Source: Knoxdaviesia capensis (lineage: Eukaryota; Ascomycota; Sordariomycetes; Microascales; Gondwanamycetaceae). From it: a stretch of DNA of 64,000 nt. The translations under genes were made by a program, and so were the position numbers. The DNA is taken from assembly GCA_001510575.1 (NCBI GenBank), contig LNGK01000004.1:1-64000 (forward strand), written 5' to 3'. Below, piece after piece: positions 22,840 through 34,998 of this stretch. Under the pieces are notes generated by a model that did not search any database, was not told where the DNA came from, and saw nothing but the letters and a program-made list of their open reading frames with translations. The first letter of the stretch is position 1, and every line of letters starts with the position of its first letter.

Positions 22840-25800
22840 ATGGCAACGGTTTCACTACAAGAAAAGCTGGACAAGATCAAATCTCCGGGTTTGCAAAGCC
22901 AGCAGAAGGTTTGAAATTGATCCTCCCCCGCAGAAACACGTCGAACGAAACGACGGCCAAACACTGACATTTTCCCGGCCTGAACATCTTGCAGAACGTT
23001 GTGGTTCTCGATGCGGTCGAGACAACGCTGAAAGAACAAAACACCGCCCAATCGGCCACGAGCTACTTCGCCGCGCTGCTCGCGCTTCTCAACCAATCAG
23101 TCAACAACGGAACCGCCGGCTCGGACCTCACAAGCTCGATCGTGTACCTGCTCGATGTGGTGACGCCGTACACGCCGCCCGCGATCCTGCGGGCCAAGTT
23201 TACACAGGTGCTGACGTTCCTGGCCCCGACGCTGCTGCTCCAGGATGTGCAGCCGGCGCTGCTGCGGTCGTCGGTCGGTTGCCTGGAGTCGCTCCTGATT
23301 GCCCAGGATGCTGCCGCATGGGAGCTGCCGGTGGCCGATGTGTCGCCGCGCCGGGCGATCGCCGGCCTGCTGCACTTGTCGCTGGATGTGCGGCCCAAGG
23401 TGCGCCGTCGGGCCCAGGATGCCCTCGTCAAGGTGCTGCAGAGCCCGCCGCCGAGCCCGTCTCTCGACCACCCCGCGGCTGACATGTGCGCCCACTCGGC
23501 CATGAAGAGCCTGGAAGACCTCGTGACCAAGAGCGCCGGCCTGCGGAAACAGCAGCGGAAGGGCGATCCGCACGACCCCATGCTCATCCACGCCCTGCAA
23601 CTCGTCAAGACGGTGGCCACTGCCAGTGGAGGCTGGCCGAGCAAGACCATCGAGCCGCTGTGCGAGCTGCTTCTCTCGATTGCGAAATCGGGCAACGAGT
23701 ACATGGTGATGGCGGCGTTTGAAATCTTCGAGGTGATTTTCGCCGGCATGGCTGACGAGAGCATGTCGTCGAAGTTGCCCCGTTTGATGGAGATCATTTC
23801 CGAACTCCGTCCTGCAGAGAACGATACCCAGCTGATTCCGCCGTGGGTGGCGGTTCTCTCGCGAGGATACGAAGTGTCGGCACACCTCGAGCCCGATGAA
23901 ACCTTTCAGAAACTGCCGGAAATCTTTGCTCTGGTGTCCAAGTTCCTGGAGTCGCCATCGGAGAATATCCGGGTGTCCGCCTCTCAGTGCCTGGTGTCCT
24001 TCATGGCCAACTGTGTTCCCCAAACTGTTATCCTGGAGCCGTCGGTCTTTGACGAGAAGATCCTCGAGAAGGTTGCGAAGATTGCTGAGAGTCTTCTTAG
24101 CGTTCAGTACCAAGGTGCGTGGCTGGAGACTTTTACCGTGCTGGGAGCCATGTTCGACGCTCTCCGCTGGACTGCCTACCCCGTAATGATGAACATCACC
24201 CGGACACTGGGTGAGATCCGCGGCCACGACTCGTTCCACCACAAGAAGAAGGCCGACGAGATCATCGGCGGGGCCGTACGAGCCATGGGCCCCGAGGCCG
24301 TTTTGTCGGTGCTGCCGCTGAATCTTGCGAAGCCGGTCAAGGGCCAACCCGGTCGCGCGTGGATGATGCCGATTCTCCGAGACTACACTAGCAACACCAA
24401 CCTCGCCCACTTCAAGTCGGAGATGGTGCCGCTGAGTGAAGCCATGTTCCAGCGGGTTCTTGATCACGGATCGGGCGAGAAGACCATGGAGGTCAAGATC
24501 TTCGAGACTCTGGTGCAGCAAACCTGGTCGATTCTGCCGGGATACTGCGACCTCCCGTTGGATCTTGTCGAGGCTTTCGATCAAAGCTTTGCTGAGCTGT
24601 TGGCCAATCTTCTGTACAAGCAGGTTGAACTTCGGTTGGATGTGTGCCGTGGACTCCGCATTCTGATTGAGTCTAACCAAGCTATTGTGTCGATTGACGA
24701 CGATGAAGAAGAGGACCTGGTCCTTCAGAGCCGTGTCAGCAAGGCCAAGGCCAAGAAGAACTTGGAACACCTCGGAGGATTCGCCGGAAACATGCTCGCC
24801 GTACTGTTCAACGTGTACACCCAGACTCTTCCGCAATCGCGGGGCCCGATTCTCCAGACCGTCAACGCTTTCCTCAGCATCACACCCGAGCAGGAGCTTA
24901 TTGATACCTTCAACCGCGTCAGCCAAATGCTGGCAGCCGAGCTGCAGAAGGAGACGCCGAAGCCGGAGCAGAAGGGCAAGGCTGAGGAGCAGATGCCGTC
25001 GACCAGCCAAACTCTGATGGATCTTGTCATCACTATGGCTGTGTACCTCCCGCGCGAGAGCTTCGGCTCCTTGTTTGAACTGGCATCGGTTGTCATCTTC
25101 AAGGATGCCGAACCCCAGCTCCAGAAGAAGGCGTACAAGCTGATTCCCCGTCTTGCTGACTCTCCGCTGGGCCAAGCAGCTTTGAACGAGCGATATGGCC
25201 AGCTTCAGGAGCTGATTGTGTCGGCCTCCGAGAAAGTGTCCGCACCGGCCCGCCGCGAAAGACTCGCGGCCATGTCCGCCCTGCTGCCCTTTATCCCCAA
25301 CACATCTCTACACTTTATCCCGACCGTCCTCAGCGAGGTTGTCATCTGCTGCAAGGAAAACAACGAACGCGCTCGCGAGTCTGCCTACGCCCTGCTTGTA
25401 GAGATGGGCCAACGGCTCTCAGCAGCGGACGGGGCCCTGATTGAAAACAGCAAGGTCCCGCACATGCCGGCCGATGCCCCTGCGGTGGCCGCGTCGATTG
25501 ACGAGTACTTCACCATGGTCAGTGCCGGTCTGGCGGGCAGCACGCCGCACATGATCTCCGCAACCATCACGGCGCTGAGCCGAATCCTCTACGAGTTCCG
25601 CGAGACCGCGAGCGGGCAGATGGTGGCGGACCTGGTGCAGACGATGGACCTGTTCCTGACGTCCAACAACCGCGAGATTGTGAAGAGCGTGCTGGGATTC
25701 ATCAAGGTGTGCGTAATCACGCTGCCGGTCGACACGATGAAGACACGGCTGTCGACGCTGGTGCCCAACGTGATTGTGTGGAGCCACGAGCACAAGAGCC

Positions 25801-26750
25801 ACTTCAAGGCCAAGGTCAAGCACATTCTCGAGCGCATGATCCGGCGCTACGGCTACGACGCCATCTACAAGAACTGCCCGGAGGCCGACCGCAAGCTGAT
25901 CATCAACATCCGCAAGACCAAGGAGCGCAGCAAGAAGAAGAAGCAAGCCGCGCACGACGAGCAGGGCGACGAAGACAACGACGGCGGCGACGACGACGAG
26001 GAGGCGCCGGCCAAGCGCTTCGAGAGCGAGTATGACCAGGCGCTGTACAGCAGCGACTCGGACGACTCGGACGGCGAGGACACCGGCGACAAGAAGCCGG
26101 CGTTTGCGGCCAAACGCGCCGGTGGCCCGCGCCAGAAGGGCGGTAACGCCTACATCATCGAAGACGAGAACGAGCCGCTCGACCTGCTCGACCGCCGCGC
26201 ACTCGCCAGCATCTCCACCACCAAGCCCGGCAAGCTGCACCGCGCCGCCCGCTCCAAAGCCAAGGTTGACCTCGACGGCAAGCTGATTCTCGGCCGCGAC
26301 GACACGGATGCTGACGCGGGCGCGATGGACATCGACGGCGGAGCCGCAGCCGGCGGCGAGGAATCGTCCGGCGTGGGCGCGTACGTGGCAGCCCTCAAGA
26401 GCCGCGACGCCGGCCGCCGCATCCGCGGCGGAAAGCTCAAGTTCTCGAACAAGCGCGGCAAGGACGCCGACGACGGCGACGACGGCGACGATTCGGCCAT
26501 GCAGGACGCCGGTGTCTCGGTTGCCGATGTGCGCGCCCATATGCCCAGGAGCCCCCGTGGCGGGCGTGGCGGTGGCCCCCCGTTCCGCGGTGGCCGGGGC
26601 GGTGGTTTCGGCCGGGGCGGCGGCGGTGGTCGGGGAGGCCGGGGAGGCCGGGGAGGTATGCCTCCGGGGCGGCGGGCGCTGGGCGGCGAGAAGCGGCGGC
26701 CGTCGTTCGGGTCGGGTGGTGTTGGTAAACCGTCCAAATTCCGGCGGTAA
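22840..26750 (+). CDS. rrp12: Ribosome biogenesis factor Rrp12 (NUC173 domain)
   Basis: Two exons, 22840-22908 and 22995-26750, give 1274 residues. Exon 1 encodes MATVSLQEKLDKIKSPGLQS and joins NVVVLDAVETTLKEQ in phase 0; the donor is a weak GTTTGA. The body is a long chain of HEAT-type helices with the NUC173 region in the N-terminal third. The C-terminus has a Lys/Arg-rich patch (KTKERSKKKKQ near 980), acidic Asp/Glu runs, then an RGG-like tail (GGRGGGFGRGGG). Yeast Rrp12 is a karyopherin-like protein that binds RNA and Ran. It is needed for maturation and export of both ribosomal subunits and works in nucleolus, nucleoplasm and cytoplasm. The same role is expected here. The Gly/Arg tail resembles those of nucleolar RNA-binding proteins. 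Confidence 0.92.
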
Positions 26751-27353
26751 ACTGCTTTCTCTGCCCCCGTCGTCGTATCCTTGTTTTTTCTGTTGGGTCT
26801 GGGGGTTCTTGCTGGGTCGTCCTGTCTTTCCTTTCTGCACAAAATAGTTTGGTGTCGTACCAAGAAAAAAGTTTGATTTTAGTATGTTCTTCTTTACATC
26901 ACGATTTAGATACACACCCATGGAATAGGAGTTTTCTTTTTGCTTGTCAATGCTTTGATATTCCACAGTTGTAGAGTGAAGAAGTGTGTTCCTCCTGCTG
27001 ATGGAGTCAAGCTGAGACAAAGACAGTTACACGAGGATGATAAGAGAATATAATACGAACTGGAGAAGTATATGTGACGAATACAAAAAAGAATACAGTG
27101 GAAACAACTCCGCAACTCCGTATCAACAACAAAAACTGTGAGCAAAGCGAGCGAAGAGAGGAACACCTGCCACGGGGATCCATGAAAAAAAAAAAATGAA
27201 AAAAAGAGGACAAGCGTCACCAAGCTTCATAACAACCACACATCAACATCCGGGAAAACGCTATCGGCCTATCGACAAAAACAGAACGAAGGAGAAAAGA
27301 GAAAGGTAAACCGACTGAGAGGAGCCGGGGCCGGAGATACAAAGACCGAGCGA
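26751..27353. other. Convergent 3' region of rrp12 and vti1
   Basis: About 600 bases between two stop codons of convergent genes. It holds only the two 3' untranslated ends. It is A-rich and T-rich and has no supported open frame. Confidence 0.55.
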
Positions 27354-28240
27354 TCATCGGAACTTGCTGAAGATAACGGCAAAGATGAGGAGAACGAGCA
27401 CGGTGATGATAGCAATGGTGATCAGCCGATTCGTAGCCATCCTAGAAGAGAAAACAGACGAAACGGTTAGCGGACACGAGAAGGCAGAAGACCGAAAGCA
27501 GCGGAAGTAAAATTACCTACGAGCCATGCCCCTCAACGTCTTGACGCTACGATCAACATAGCCTTCGCTCTGAAGCAGGGTATCATGGGTGTGCCGGATA
27601 ACATGGCGCTGGCGATCGAGATCGGCCAGCGTGTTGGCGCCAATGGCCTCGGTCTCGGCGGCCAGCGCGGCGCTGTTCTTCAGCCGCTGCGTGCTGCGGT
27701 CCAGCCGCTCGGTGCCGGAGAGCAGCTGCTGGCGCTGCTCGAGCTGCAGGTCGGCCGGGCCGCCGGCCGGGCTGTCGGAGTAGCGCGAGCCGAACAGCGC
27801 CGCGCGGTCGTCGGCGAGCCCGCGCAGCTTGCGGCGGTACTTGTCGACGTCGCTCTCGTAGTTGCGCAGCCGCTGGTTGACTTTGGTCTTGGACGGCGCG
27901 GGGATGTTCTGCTTCTCGAGGCGCATTTGGCCGAGCTGCGGGGAGGGGGAGAGAAAGAAAGAGACGAGCACGTTAGCATGTCTGCAATATGAGACGGCAG
28001 CGGGTATGTAATCTCTCCAGCTGCTTTCATCTTTTTCTAGATACATCATAGGGTACACACCACTTCCTCGGCCTCTTCCAGCGCCCGGTCGGCCTGCGAG
28101 ATGGCAGCCTTGCGCGGCTCGCCGGTCAGGTCCGGGATCTGGTCCAGCTTCTCGGTCAGGTCGGCCAGCACCAGCTTGAACTCGGCCTCGTAGCTGCCGA
28201 ACAGCTCGGAGCCGATATCGGAATCGAGGGGGTTGGCCAT
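27354..28240 (-). CDS. vti1: Vesicle SNARE Vti1 (Qb-SNARE)
   Basis: Three exons, 28240-28061, 27935-27517 and 27441-27354, join to 228 residues, close to yeast Vti1 (217). The N-terminal part (about 12-100) is the three-helix Vti1 domain, seen in FGSYEAEFKLVLADLTEKL and YESDVDKYRRKLRGL. The SNARE helix spans about 132-195, with ETEAIGANTLADLDRQRHV; Q169 is the likely zero-layer glutamine. The last exon encodes the membrane anchor (LITIAIITVLVLLIFAVIF, about 206-224) with only a few residues beyond it. Vti1 pairs with several syntaxins in traffic from Golgi to endosome and vacuole and within the Golgi. The first ATG of MANPLDSDIGSELF is used; upstream frames are leader. Confidence 0.93.
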
Positions 28241-30176
28241 GGTTTCTTTTCTTTTCAAGAAGCGTATTATTGCAGGAGGACAGGAAGGATGACGTGACGA
28301 TACGGTATCGGCGGCGTCCGAAAGAATGCAAACGTGCGGATATGGGAGAGGAGGAATCGGAGAAAACGGAGACCGCAAGGGACGTCAAGACGTCGTGAAC
28401 AAGAAAAAGCAAACAGTCAAAAATGAGTCAAAAACGTCGACGCAGGACAAATGAAAACACGAGACGAGAGTTGAAGGGTTGGGCGAAAGTGTTGATGGAA
28501 TCAAAAGAAAGATGAAAGGCGCCCAGGATCACAAGTTCAACGAAAAGGGCCGGATTTGAGGGTTACGAAATGAAGCGAATGACGAATCAAAGTACCGACT
28601 TGCAGTGGCTCCAGGCTAAAAGGTACAAGCCCCCCAAGGCTCCAGTATTTCTCGGTGCTGAGACAAGCCGCCACACCGCACCGCCACACCAACCAACACT
28701 TTTCCACGGTCAGCCACACCATCTCCACCAAAAATTCCCCCCCAAAAAATTTGGCCAGTATAAAAGCGAATTTTTCGTCGAGTTTTTTTTTCTTGTTTTT
28801 GCTCCCCTTCTTCTTTCTTCTCCAAAGTTGAACCCCCGGATAACACAATGAAGAAAACAGGCTCAGCTCTTGTTTCCTCGTAGATGCTGAGTTGTATTAG
28901 CCGGGCAGAAGAAAGATTCTTTCTCCTTGGGATATTCCTCTCGGAAAGGCTTCACGGCCTTTTAATGGAAGGAGAACCTTGGGGGAGGAACCGTCGCTTT
29001 AAAGAATTGGAATCATGAATCTTTCCGTTGGATTTCAGTCCCGTTGAGTGCTCGACATTTTCATCCGTAAACTGGAGTGTGTACAAGGTGAGGCTCAATT
29101 GACTTGTGCTTCACTGCTCGGCACATTTCCTGCAATACCCCAATCGTTGGGGCTGAGTGCGTTGAGACAGCGGCATTCCAGCTGTGTTGTGCCGTTTGCC
29201 ATTTTGGTGAAGTTTCTGCGGCTGGTGTGGGCTAAGGGTTCAAGAGTAGGGTATCTAAGGGTTATGTGCCGTCCCTTTTTTGCATTCCGGCGTCCCACGC
29301 AATGTGTCTCAAGACCAGGCGGGAATACGCATGCCTGGACACGTAAAATGCAGTTGCCCGTGCTGCCTGGTGACTTGATCAGTGCTGTCAACCTTGATGA
29401 GGTGCACAGTACAAACACTCACTCCGTTCTGGTGAAAAGTTGCAGGGTCCCGGCGGCATTCCAGGGTCCGGCTCAACGTTGTGTTTCTGGTTTCATGGCC
29501 CCCAGTCGCAGGAGGAGAAAGATGAGGGAGAGCAAAAAGCAGGATTCAAGCGCCCGAAGTACCGTTCCCACAGCGTTTCTATTGTGCTTGTACCTTTCTG
29601 CCACGGTGACCTTTTATTTTCGCCTAACCAGTTGTTGGTTGCGGACGGACGTGGTTGGGACTGGCGCATTGTCAAAGCTCCAGTTTCGAGAGAGATCATA
29701 GCGGACACATTTGTCTGGATTCCACATCACATCCGGGGAGCAGCCAGCCAGCTTGGGAAAGAATAAAACCGCCAGTGTTCAACGGCTGATGTCTTGATGC
29801 TCACACAAACGTCACTCTTGTAGTGCATACACACCCCTATGTATGGAAGTGGTGAGAGTTCTCTCACAGACAACACCTCCCGATTTGAACCTATATATGC
29901 CCAATTCCACGATACCTGTCTCGGCTATAGCACAGCAGCACTGCTCTTCCACCCCCAATTTCACATGCTCCGACTCCTGGAAAACGTGGGATGTGCGTTG
30001 TTACGCTCCCAATGTTTCAAAGCATTCCACCGGGGCCATGCCGGGTGCTTCACATATTAATACCGACTCCATCCCTTAATGCCCGCCTGCTCTTGTTTCC
30101 TGCTTTTCTGTTCTTCCTTTGTCGTCTCGTTCTCTTCTCGATGCCCGTTCTGCTGTCCTTTGCTCTTTTCTCGTGA

Positions 30177-30181
<5 letters not shown>

Positions 30182-30210
<29 letters not shown>
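30182..30210. repeat. (TC)n microsatellite
   Basis: A pure CT run of about 14 units, 270 bases before the flavoprotein ATG, in the promoter or leader. Confidence 0.85.
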
Positions 30211-30213
<3 letters not shown>

Positions 30214-30436
30214 CGCTTACACGCATACGCCTCTGTCCTACCACACCCGCAAGATTTCTCGCGGAATCTCAACAAACGGCCTCTTATTTTCTTACTATAA
30301 AATCCACCTTATCTAGATACACCGATTTCAACCCCAAATCCTCTGTGGCTTCATAGCTGTAGTTGCTGTGCGGGGGAGCTCTCGAATTGGAAGCTTGGCC
30401 TGCTCTCTCTCAAAGTCCACATATACTTCCACCACA

Positions 30437-30468
<32 letters not shown>
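30437..30468. repeat. (CA)n microsatellite in the flavoprotein leader
   Basis: About 16 CA units end only 13 bases before the start codon at 30482, so the run is almost surely part of the transcript's leader. Confidence 0.85.
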
Positions 30469-30469
<1 letters not shown>

Positions 30470-30481
30470 TACACATCCATA

Positions 30482-32232
30482 ATGGAGTCTGAACGACCTC
30501 ACGATTCGTATGTTCTATGTTTCCTTGTTTTTCTTGCTATCCCGTCTTCTTCTGACCCCGAGTGACTCCGGCTAACTCGCTCCGTAGCAAGAAAATCGCC
30601 ATCGTCGGCAGCGGCTGCTCCGGCCTCTCGGCGCTCTGGGCCCTCCGCCTCGGCTCCAGCCATGAAGTCCACATTTACGAGGCGGACTCGCGCATCGGCG
30701 GCCACACCAACACCGCCGAGTTCAAAAAGGGCAAATATCGGACTGCCGTCGACACCGGCTTCATCGTGCTCAACGCCGCCACCTACCGTATGTTCCCCGC
30801 AGGATCCGCTCCTGGTCTCGTACTAACACTGGCCCAGCCAACTTCATCAACTTCCTGAAAGCCGTCAACGTCGACACGGTCCCGACGGAAATGACCTTCA
30901 GCGTGTCCCGCGACAACGGCGCCTTCGAATGGGCCGGCGACAACCTGTTCACGCTGTTCTGCCAGAAACGCAACCTCGTGTCGCCGCGCTTCTGGCGCAT
31001 GGTCTTCGACATTGTCCGCTTCAACCAGTTCGCCCTTGATCTGCTGATCCACGACCGGGAGGTCAGTCCCGTCGACGACGACCGCGTCAACGGCTTCAAC
31101 CCCTACGAGCACTCGATTGGCGCCTACCTGGATCGCGAGGGCTACTCCGATGCCTTCCGCCAGGACTACTTGATTCCCATGACGGCTTCGGTCTGGAGCA
31201 CCAGCCCCGACAAGTGCGCGCTGGAGTTCCCCGCGATCACGCTAGTCCGATTCATGTAAGTTGGCGTTGTCAGATCCGCGATGATGCATAAACCTTGTCT
31301 CAGACACTGACCCACGTTGTCTCTCTGCACGCAGGTGGAACCACCACCTCCTCACCACCGCCGGCGCCCGGCCGCCGTGGATGACGCTCGCGAACTGCAG
31401 CCAAGCCTACGTCGACGCCATCATGGCCGGCGTGCCCGCCAAGTGCATCCACCTCAACACCGCCGTGCGCAAGGTGGCCTCGGAAGCCGACGGCAAAGTG
31501 CGCGTGTTCCTGCCCGACGGCAACTCCGAGCTGTTCGACCACGTCATCCTGGCCACCCACGGCGACCAGGCCTTCACGCTGATCGAAGACAGCGCCAGCG
31601 CCGACGAAAAGGCCATTCTGCGCTCCTTCAAAACCTCGCTCAACCGCGCCGTGCTGCACTCCGACCTCGCCCAGCTCCCGCGCAACCGCGCCGCCTGGAG
31701 CTCGTGGAACTACCTGACCCGCTCCGCCCCGCACGGCGGCGACATCGACATGGTGTCGCTCACCTACAACATGAACATCCTGCAGCACATCCCCGCCGAT
31801 GTCTTCGGCGACGTCATGGTCACCCTCAACCCCATCGACAAGCCCCGCGCCGACAAGGTGCAGGCCTGGTACGAGTACACCCACCCGCTGTACACCCCCG
31901 AGGCCGTGCGCGCCCAGCGCCGCCTGCCGCGCATCCAGAACACCCGCGGCATCAGCTACGCCGGCGCCTGGACCAACTACGGCTTCCACGAGGACGGCTT
32001 CACCTCCGGTCTTTCCGTCGCTCAGCAGCACCTGGGCGCTGAGCTGCCGTTCGAGCTGAAAGATTCCACCTTCAGCCGCGGCCGCCGTCCTTGTCTTACC
32101 TGGAAAGACTACACATTGCGTATCTTTATCGTGTTCATCCAGCTGTTCGTGATTCAGTCTCTGGAGCAGTTGTTTGGAATCAAGAGGGGCGCGAAACCCA
32201 AGCGGAAGACCCTGAAAGTGAAATCAATCTAA
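30482..32232 (+). CDS. FAD-dependent amine-oxidase-like protein (COG2907 family)
   Basis: Four exons, 30482-30507, 30588-30787, 30838-31255 and 31335-32232, join to 513 residues. The dinucleotide-binding motif GSGCSG is at residues 16-21, with the ribose-binding acid in IYEADSRIGGH (E40). NTAEF and VDTGFIVLN follow, as in COG2907 flavoproteins. The C-terminal FAD-binding block is YAGAWTNYGFHEDGFTSG. The last 45 residues contain a hydrophobic stretch (LRIFIVFIQLFVIQSL) and a basic tail, so the protein may be membrane-anchored. In bacteria this family is often encoded beside cyclopropane-fatty-acid synthase and DUF1365 genes, which suggests lipid chemistry; no such partner lies in this window. 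The substrate is unknown. Exon 1 is only 26 nt; the start is supported by the exact frame join into KKIAIVGSG. Confidence 0.87.
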
Positions 32233-32812
32233 GAGCCCAGCATGGATATTGAAGATGTGATGGTCTGTGGTTTGTGATTTCCTGATGTTTAGGGAGGATG
32301 TTTTTTCTTTCTTTTTTCTTTGTTCTAGAAGGGTTTAGAGGAGTTACCTTTGGTCATGCGGAATATCATTGCTTATTTGCGTATGTTCATGACCGTGATG
32401 TGAGATTGTGCTGGAGTGCTTCTCTAATATTAAACTCGTGATTACGGCCTGTAAAGACATCCCATACCATCTAGCATGGGGAGATAGAGGAACTTCTATA
32501 AAAAGAAATACACTCTGTATAGACAATAAAACATGATAAAATATATGTGACCATTTTGTATATAGACTATATTAGTCATCTCTTTTCGAAGAGCTTTATA
32601 TTATGTAATATTCAATTGATTTAATTTCCAGATTTTCAGTTGGTCCGTGGGCCCTGGTGAAGGAAAGAAACGGTGATAGCATGTCATGTCAGTCACCGGA
32701 ATGGCATGATACCTTTTCACAGAACCGCCAATTTTCATTCTGCGACCTTTCGGGCCAAGATCCAACTCTCCTTTCCAAACGCATCTTCCCGACCGACGAT
32801 GCCATCGCAGCA
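32233..32812. other. Spacer between flavoprotein and cox11 genes
   Basis: About 580 bases, AT-rich through 32400-32640. It holds the 3' end of the flavoprotein transcript and the cox11 promoter. The frame of the cox11 first exon is open upstream to 32657, but that part lacks mitochondrial-presequence character. Nothing else is supported. Confidence 0.5.
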
Positions 32813-33918
32813 ATGAACTCGGCCTTCCGCTCGCCTTGCATGCGGCGTGCGCTGAAGCCGCACGCCCAGCAGGTGCCCACACTCTCCTTCTCCTTCTCCG
32901 GCTGCAAATCCGCCCGACAACAGCCGTTTGCTGCTGCTGCCCGCCGCGCAGCCTCCACAGCACCGCGCTCCGCTTCGGCCGCCGCCTCGGCCCGGTCACA
33001 CCAGCCGACCCTTGAAGAAATCCGCGCACACTACCGCCGGAAGAACATCACTGCTGTGTATGTGTGCCATGTGTGCTTGCTTTGTTCCGTCCGGCCCGAA
33101 GAATCGTCCGGAGCTTGGCTCATGATTCGTTTGTCGTGTTTGACGGACAATTGCTGACCCTGTGCTGCGTGCCAATATATAGCAACTATACCGTGAGCCT
33201 CATCATGGCCACTCTCGCCCTGTCGTATTGCTCAGTCCCGCTCTACAAGATGGTACGGAGCCTCGTCCACCGATACACCACCCCTCGACATGCGCTCTCA
33301 CACGATGGCTCTGATCCCTTCTGACCCACAAACTCTCCACAGATCTGCCAAACCACCGGCTGGGGCGGCCAACCCGTGCGCGCACACGGAACCAGCGGCG
33401 ACCCGACCGACCTCGTGAGCCGGCTGACACCGGTGACCGACACGCCGCGCATCCGCATAACCTTCAACGCGTCAGTCTCCGACGTGCTGCCGTGGAAGTT
33501 CACGCCGCAGCAGCAGGAGGTGCACGTGCTGCCGGGCGAGACCGCGCTCGCGTTCTACACGGCCACCAACTCGAGCGACCAGGACATCATCGGCGTCGCC
33601 ACGTACAGCGTCAGCCCCGCGCAGGTGGCGCCGTACTTCAGCAAGATCCAGTGCTTCTGCTTCGAGGAGCAGCGGCTTGCCGCCGGCGAAACCGTCGACA
33701 TGCCCGTGTTCTTCTACATCGACCCCGATATGTTGAATGACCTCAACACCAAGGGAGTCACTAACGTCACCCTGTCGTATACTTTCTTCAGTGCGTTCCC
33801 CCTTCTTCTGAAGACGACCCGTTTTTGCTTGACCAATTGCTAACCTCTCCTCCTTTCCCCTTGATCAGAAGCAAAGTACGACAACAACGGCCAGTTCAGA
33901 GCGCCATTGGGTGCGTAA
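32813..33918 (+). CDS. cox11: Cytochrome c oxidase assembly factor Cox11 (CtaG)
   Basis: Four exons, 32813-33057, 33183-33252, 33343-33790 and 33869-33918, join to 270 residues. Residues 1-60 are rich in Arg, Ala and Ser without acids, a mitochondrial presequence. One membrane helix is at about 83-103 (YTVSLIMATLALSYCSVPLY). The soluble domain follows in the intermembrane space, with the copper-binding pair C209/C211 in KIQCFCFEEQ. The family block FFYIDPDMLND and the end LSYTFFKAKY are kept; the last is formed only by joining exon 3 to exon 4. Cox11 delivers copper to the CuB site of Cox1 in complex IV. I start at the ATG of MNSAFRSPCMRRAL because the upstream in-frame part contains acidic stretches unlike a presequence. 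Confidence 0.92.
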
Positions 33919-34440
33919 ACGGAGAGAGCTCGAGTGTATCGTCTCTTTTGCGTTTTGTATACCACCCTAACTTGTACCATTATTTCCCATTTATATGTCT
34001 AGCGAGTACATGTATCTGCACAGAACTTGGATCGTGTATATGTATATAATACACCAGCGGCCATGAATAGATCTTGACGCATCTCATCCATCCGTATCAA
34101 CTCTTCCCGCTCCAACATATGTCTTCCGTTTGTCTTCCGTTTGTCTTCAGTGTGGAGTGTGCGTACTGTGTTTCAAACAGTTCATACAGTGTAAAACACT
34201 GTGAGGTTGAACCCGGGCCATAAGCATGGCTGCAAAACTTAGAGTCACGTGTTCTCAGGGCTTTGAGGCGGGTCCACCCACAAGATTTTTGCAGTCCACC
34301 TTTGCCCACCCATATTTGCTCGAACTTTTTTTTCCCATTCCGTTCTTGGACTTTTTCTTCCTCCTTTTTGCTTCTTCCACACCAAAGCTTCATCACATCC
34401 TCCCCCATTGAAGGTTAACCAACCACAACAAATCGTCAAG
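33919..34440. other. Promoter region of the ribosomal protein L26 gene
   Basis: About 520 bases between cox11 and L26. It contains two copies plus a variant of gtcttccgttt around 34119-34150. The last 120 bases are dense in pyrimidines (cttcctcctttttgcttctt), typical of leaders of strongly expressed fungal ribosomal protein genes. No TATA box is obvious and no telobox is seen. Confidence 0.5.
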
Positions 34441-34998
34441 ATGCCTTCCAGTGAGTACTTTATCCTTAATCATGCACTACACTCTTTCGAAGGATTGATG
34501 TCTCGCAGTCTCCGGGCTGTTGAGGGCGATGGCGTTTGCTCCGAAGATAGACCAAACATCTACCAGTACAAGCAAAATTGCTAACATTCCTCCTCTCCAA
34601 ACCCAGTCGTCACCTCCTCCCGCCGCAAGGCCCGCAAGGCGCACTTCGGCGCCCCCTCCAGCGTGCGCCGCGTGATCATGAGCGCGCCGCTCAGCAAGGA
34701 GCTCCGCGACAAGTACAACGTGCGCTCGATCCCCGTGCGCAAGGACGACGAGGTGCAGGTCACCCGCGGCACCTTCAAGGGCCGCGAGGGCAAGATCACG
34801 TCGGTGTACCGCCTCAAGTACGTCATCCACATCGAGCGCGTCACCCGCGACAAGGCCACCGGCCAGTCGGTGCCCGTCGGCATCCACCCCAGCAACGTCG
34901 TCATCACCAAGCTCAAGCTCGACAAGGACCGCGAGGATATCCTGGCCCGCATCAAGCGGGGCCGTGAGCTGAAGGCCAACACCAAGACCACCGCGTAA
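34441..34998 (+). CDS. rpl26: 60S ribosomal protein L26 (uL24)
   Basis: Two exons, 34441-34450 and 34607-34998, give 133 residues, the usual eukaryotic size. Exon 1 carries only MPS and one base of the next codon; the 156-base intron is spliced to restore [20 protein letters not shown]. The KOW motif lies around residues 50-80 ([20 protein letters not shown]). The protein is universal uL24, which binds 23S/25S rRNA near the exit tunnel. Early introns after a few codons are common in fungal ribosomal protein genes. Codons are strongly biased to C/G-ending forms, as expected of a highly expressed gene. Confidence 0.96.

Larger units (their letters stand above)
28241..30481. other. Divergent spacer, 2.2 kb
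   Basis: This lies between vti1 and the flavoprotein gene. A TATA-like agtataaaagc at about 28757-28767 is followed by a pyrimidine-rich stretch and an 11-codon open frame starting at 28849 (MKKTGSALVSS then stop). This looks like a promoter with a tiny reading frame, but I find no downstream gene to attach it to. The open frame at 29048-29701 starts with GTG and has no family features. The end of the spacer holds (TC)n and (CA)n microsatellites before the flavoprotein start. Confidence 0.45.

Noticed and set aside
23097..25175. 692-codon open frame antisense to rrp12
   Set aside because: A shadow of a GC-rich gene: it avoids stops only because the sense strand uses C/G-ending codons, and its product (His/Gln/Leu/Gly-rich) has no family features.
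25419..27020. 533-codon open frame antisense to the 3' part of rrp12
   Set aside because: Runs of Ala, Val and Arg mirror the Gly/Asp/Lys-rich tail of Rrp12 on the sense strand; no motif.
29048..29701. 217-codon plus-strand frame in the vti1/flavoprotein spacer
   Set aside because: Starts with GTG, has mixed codon ends and no recognisable domain; it probably stays open by chance.
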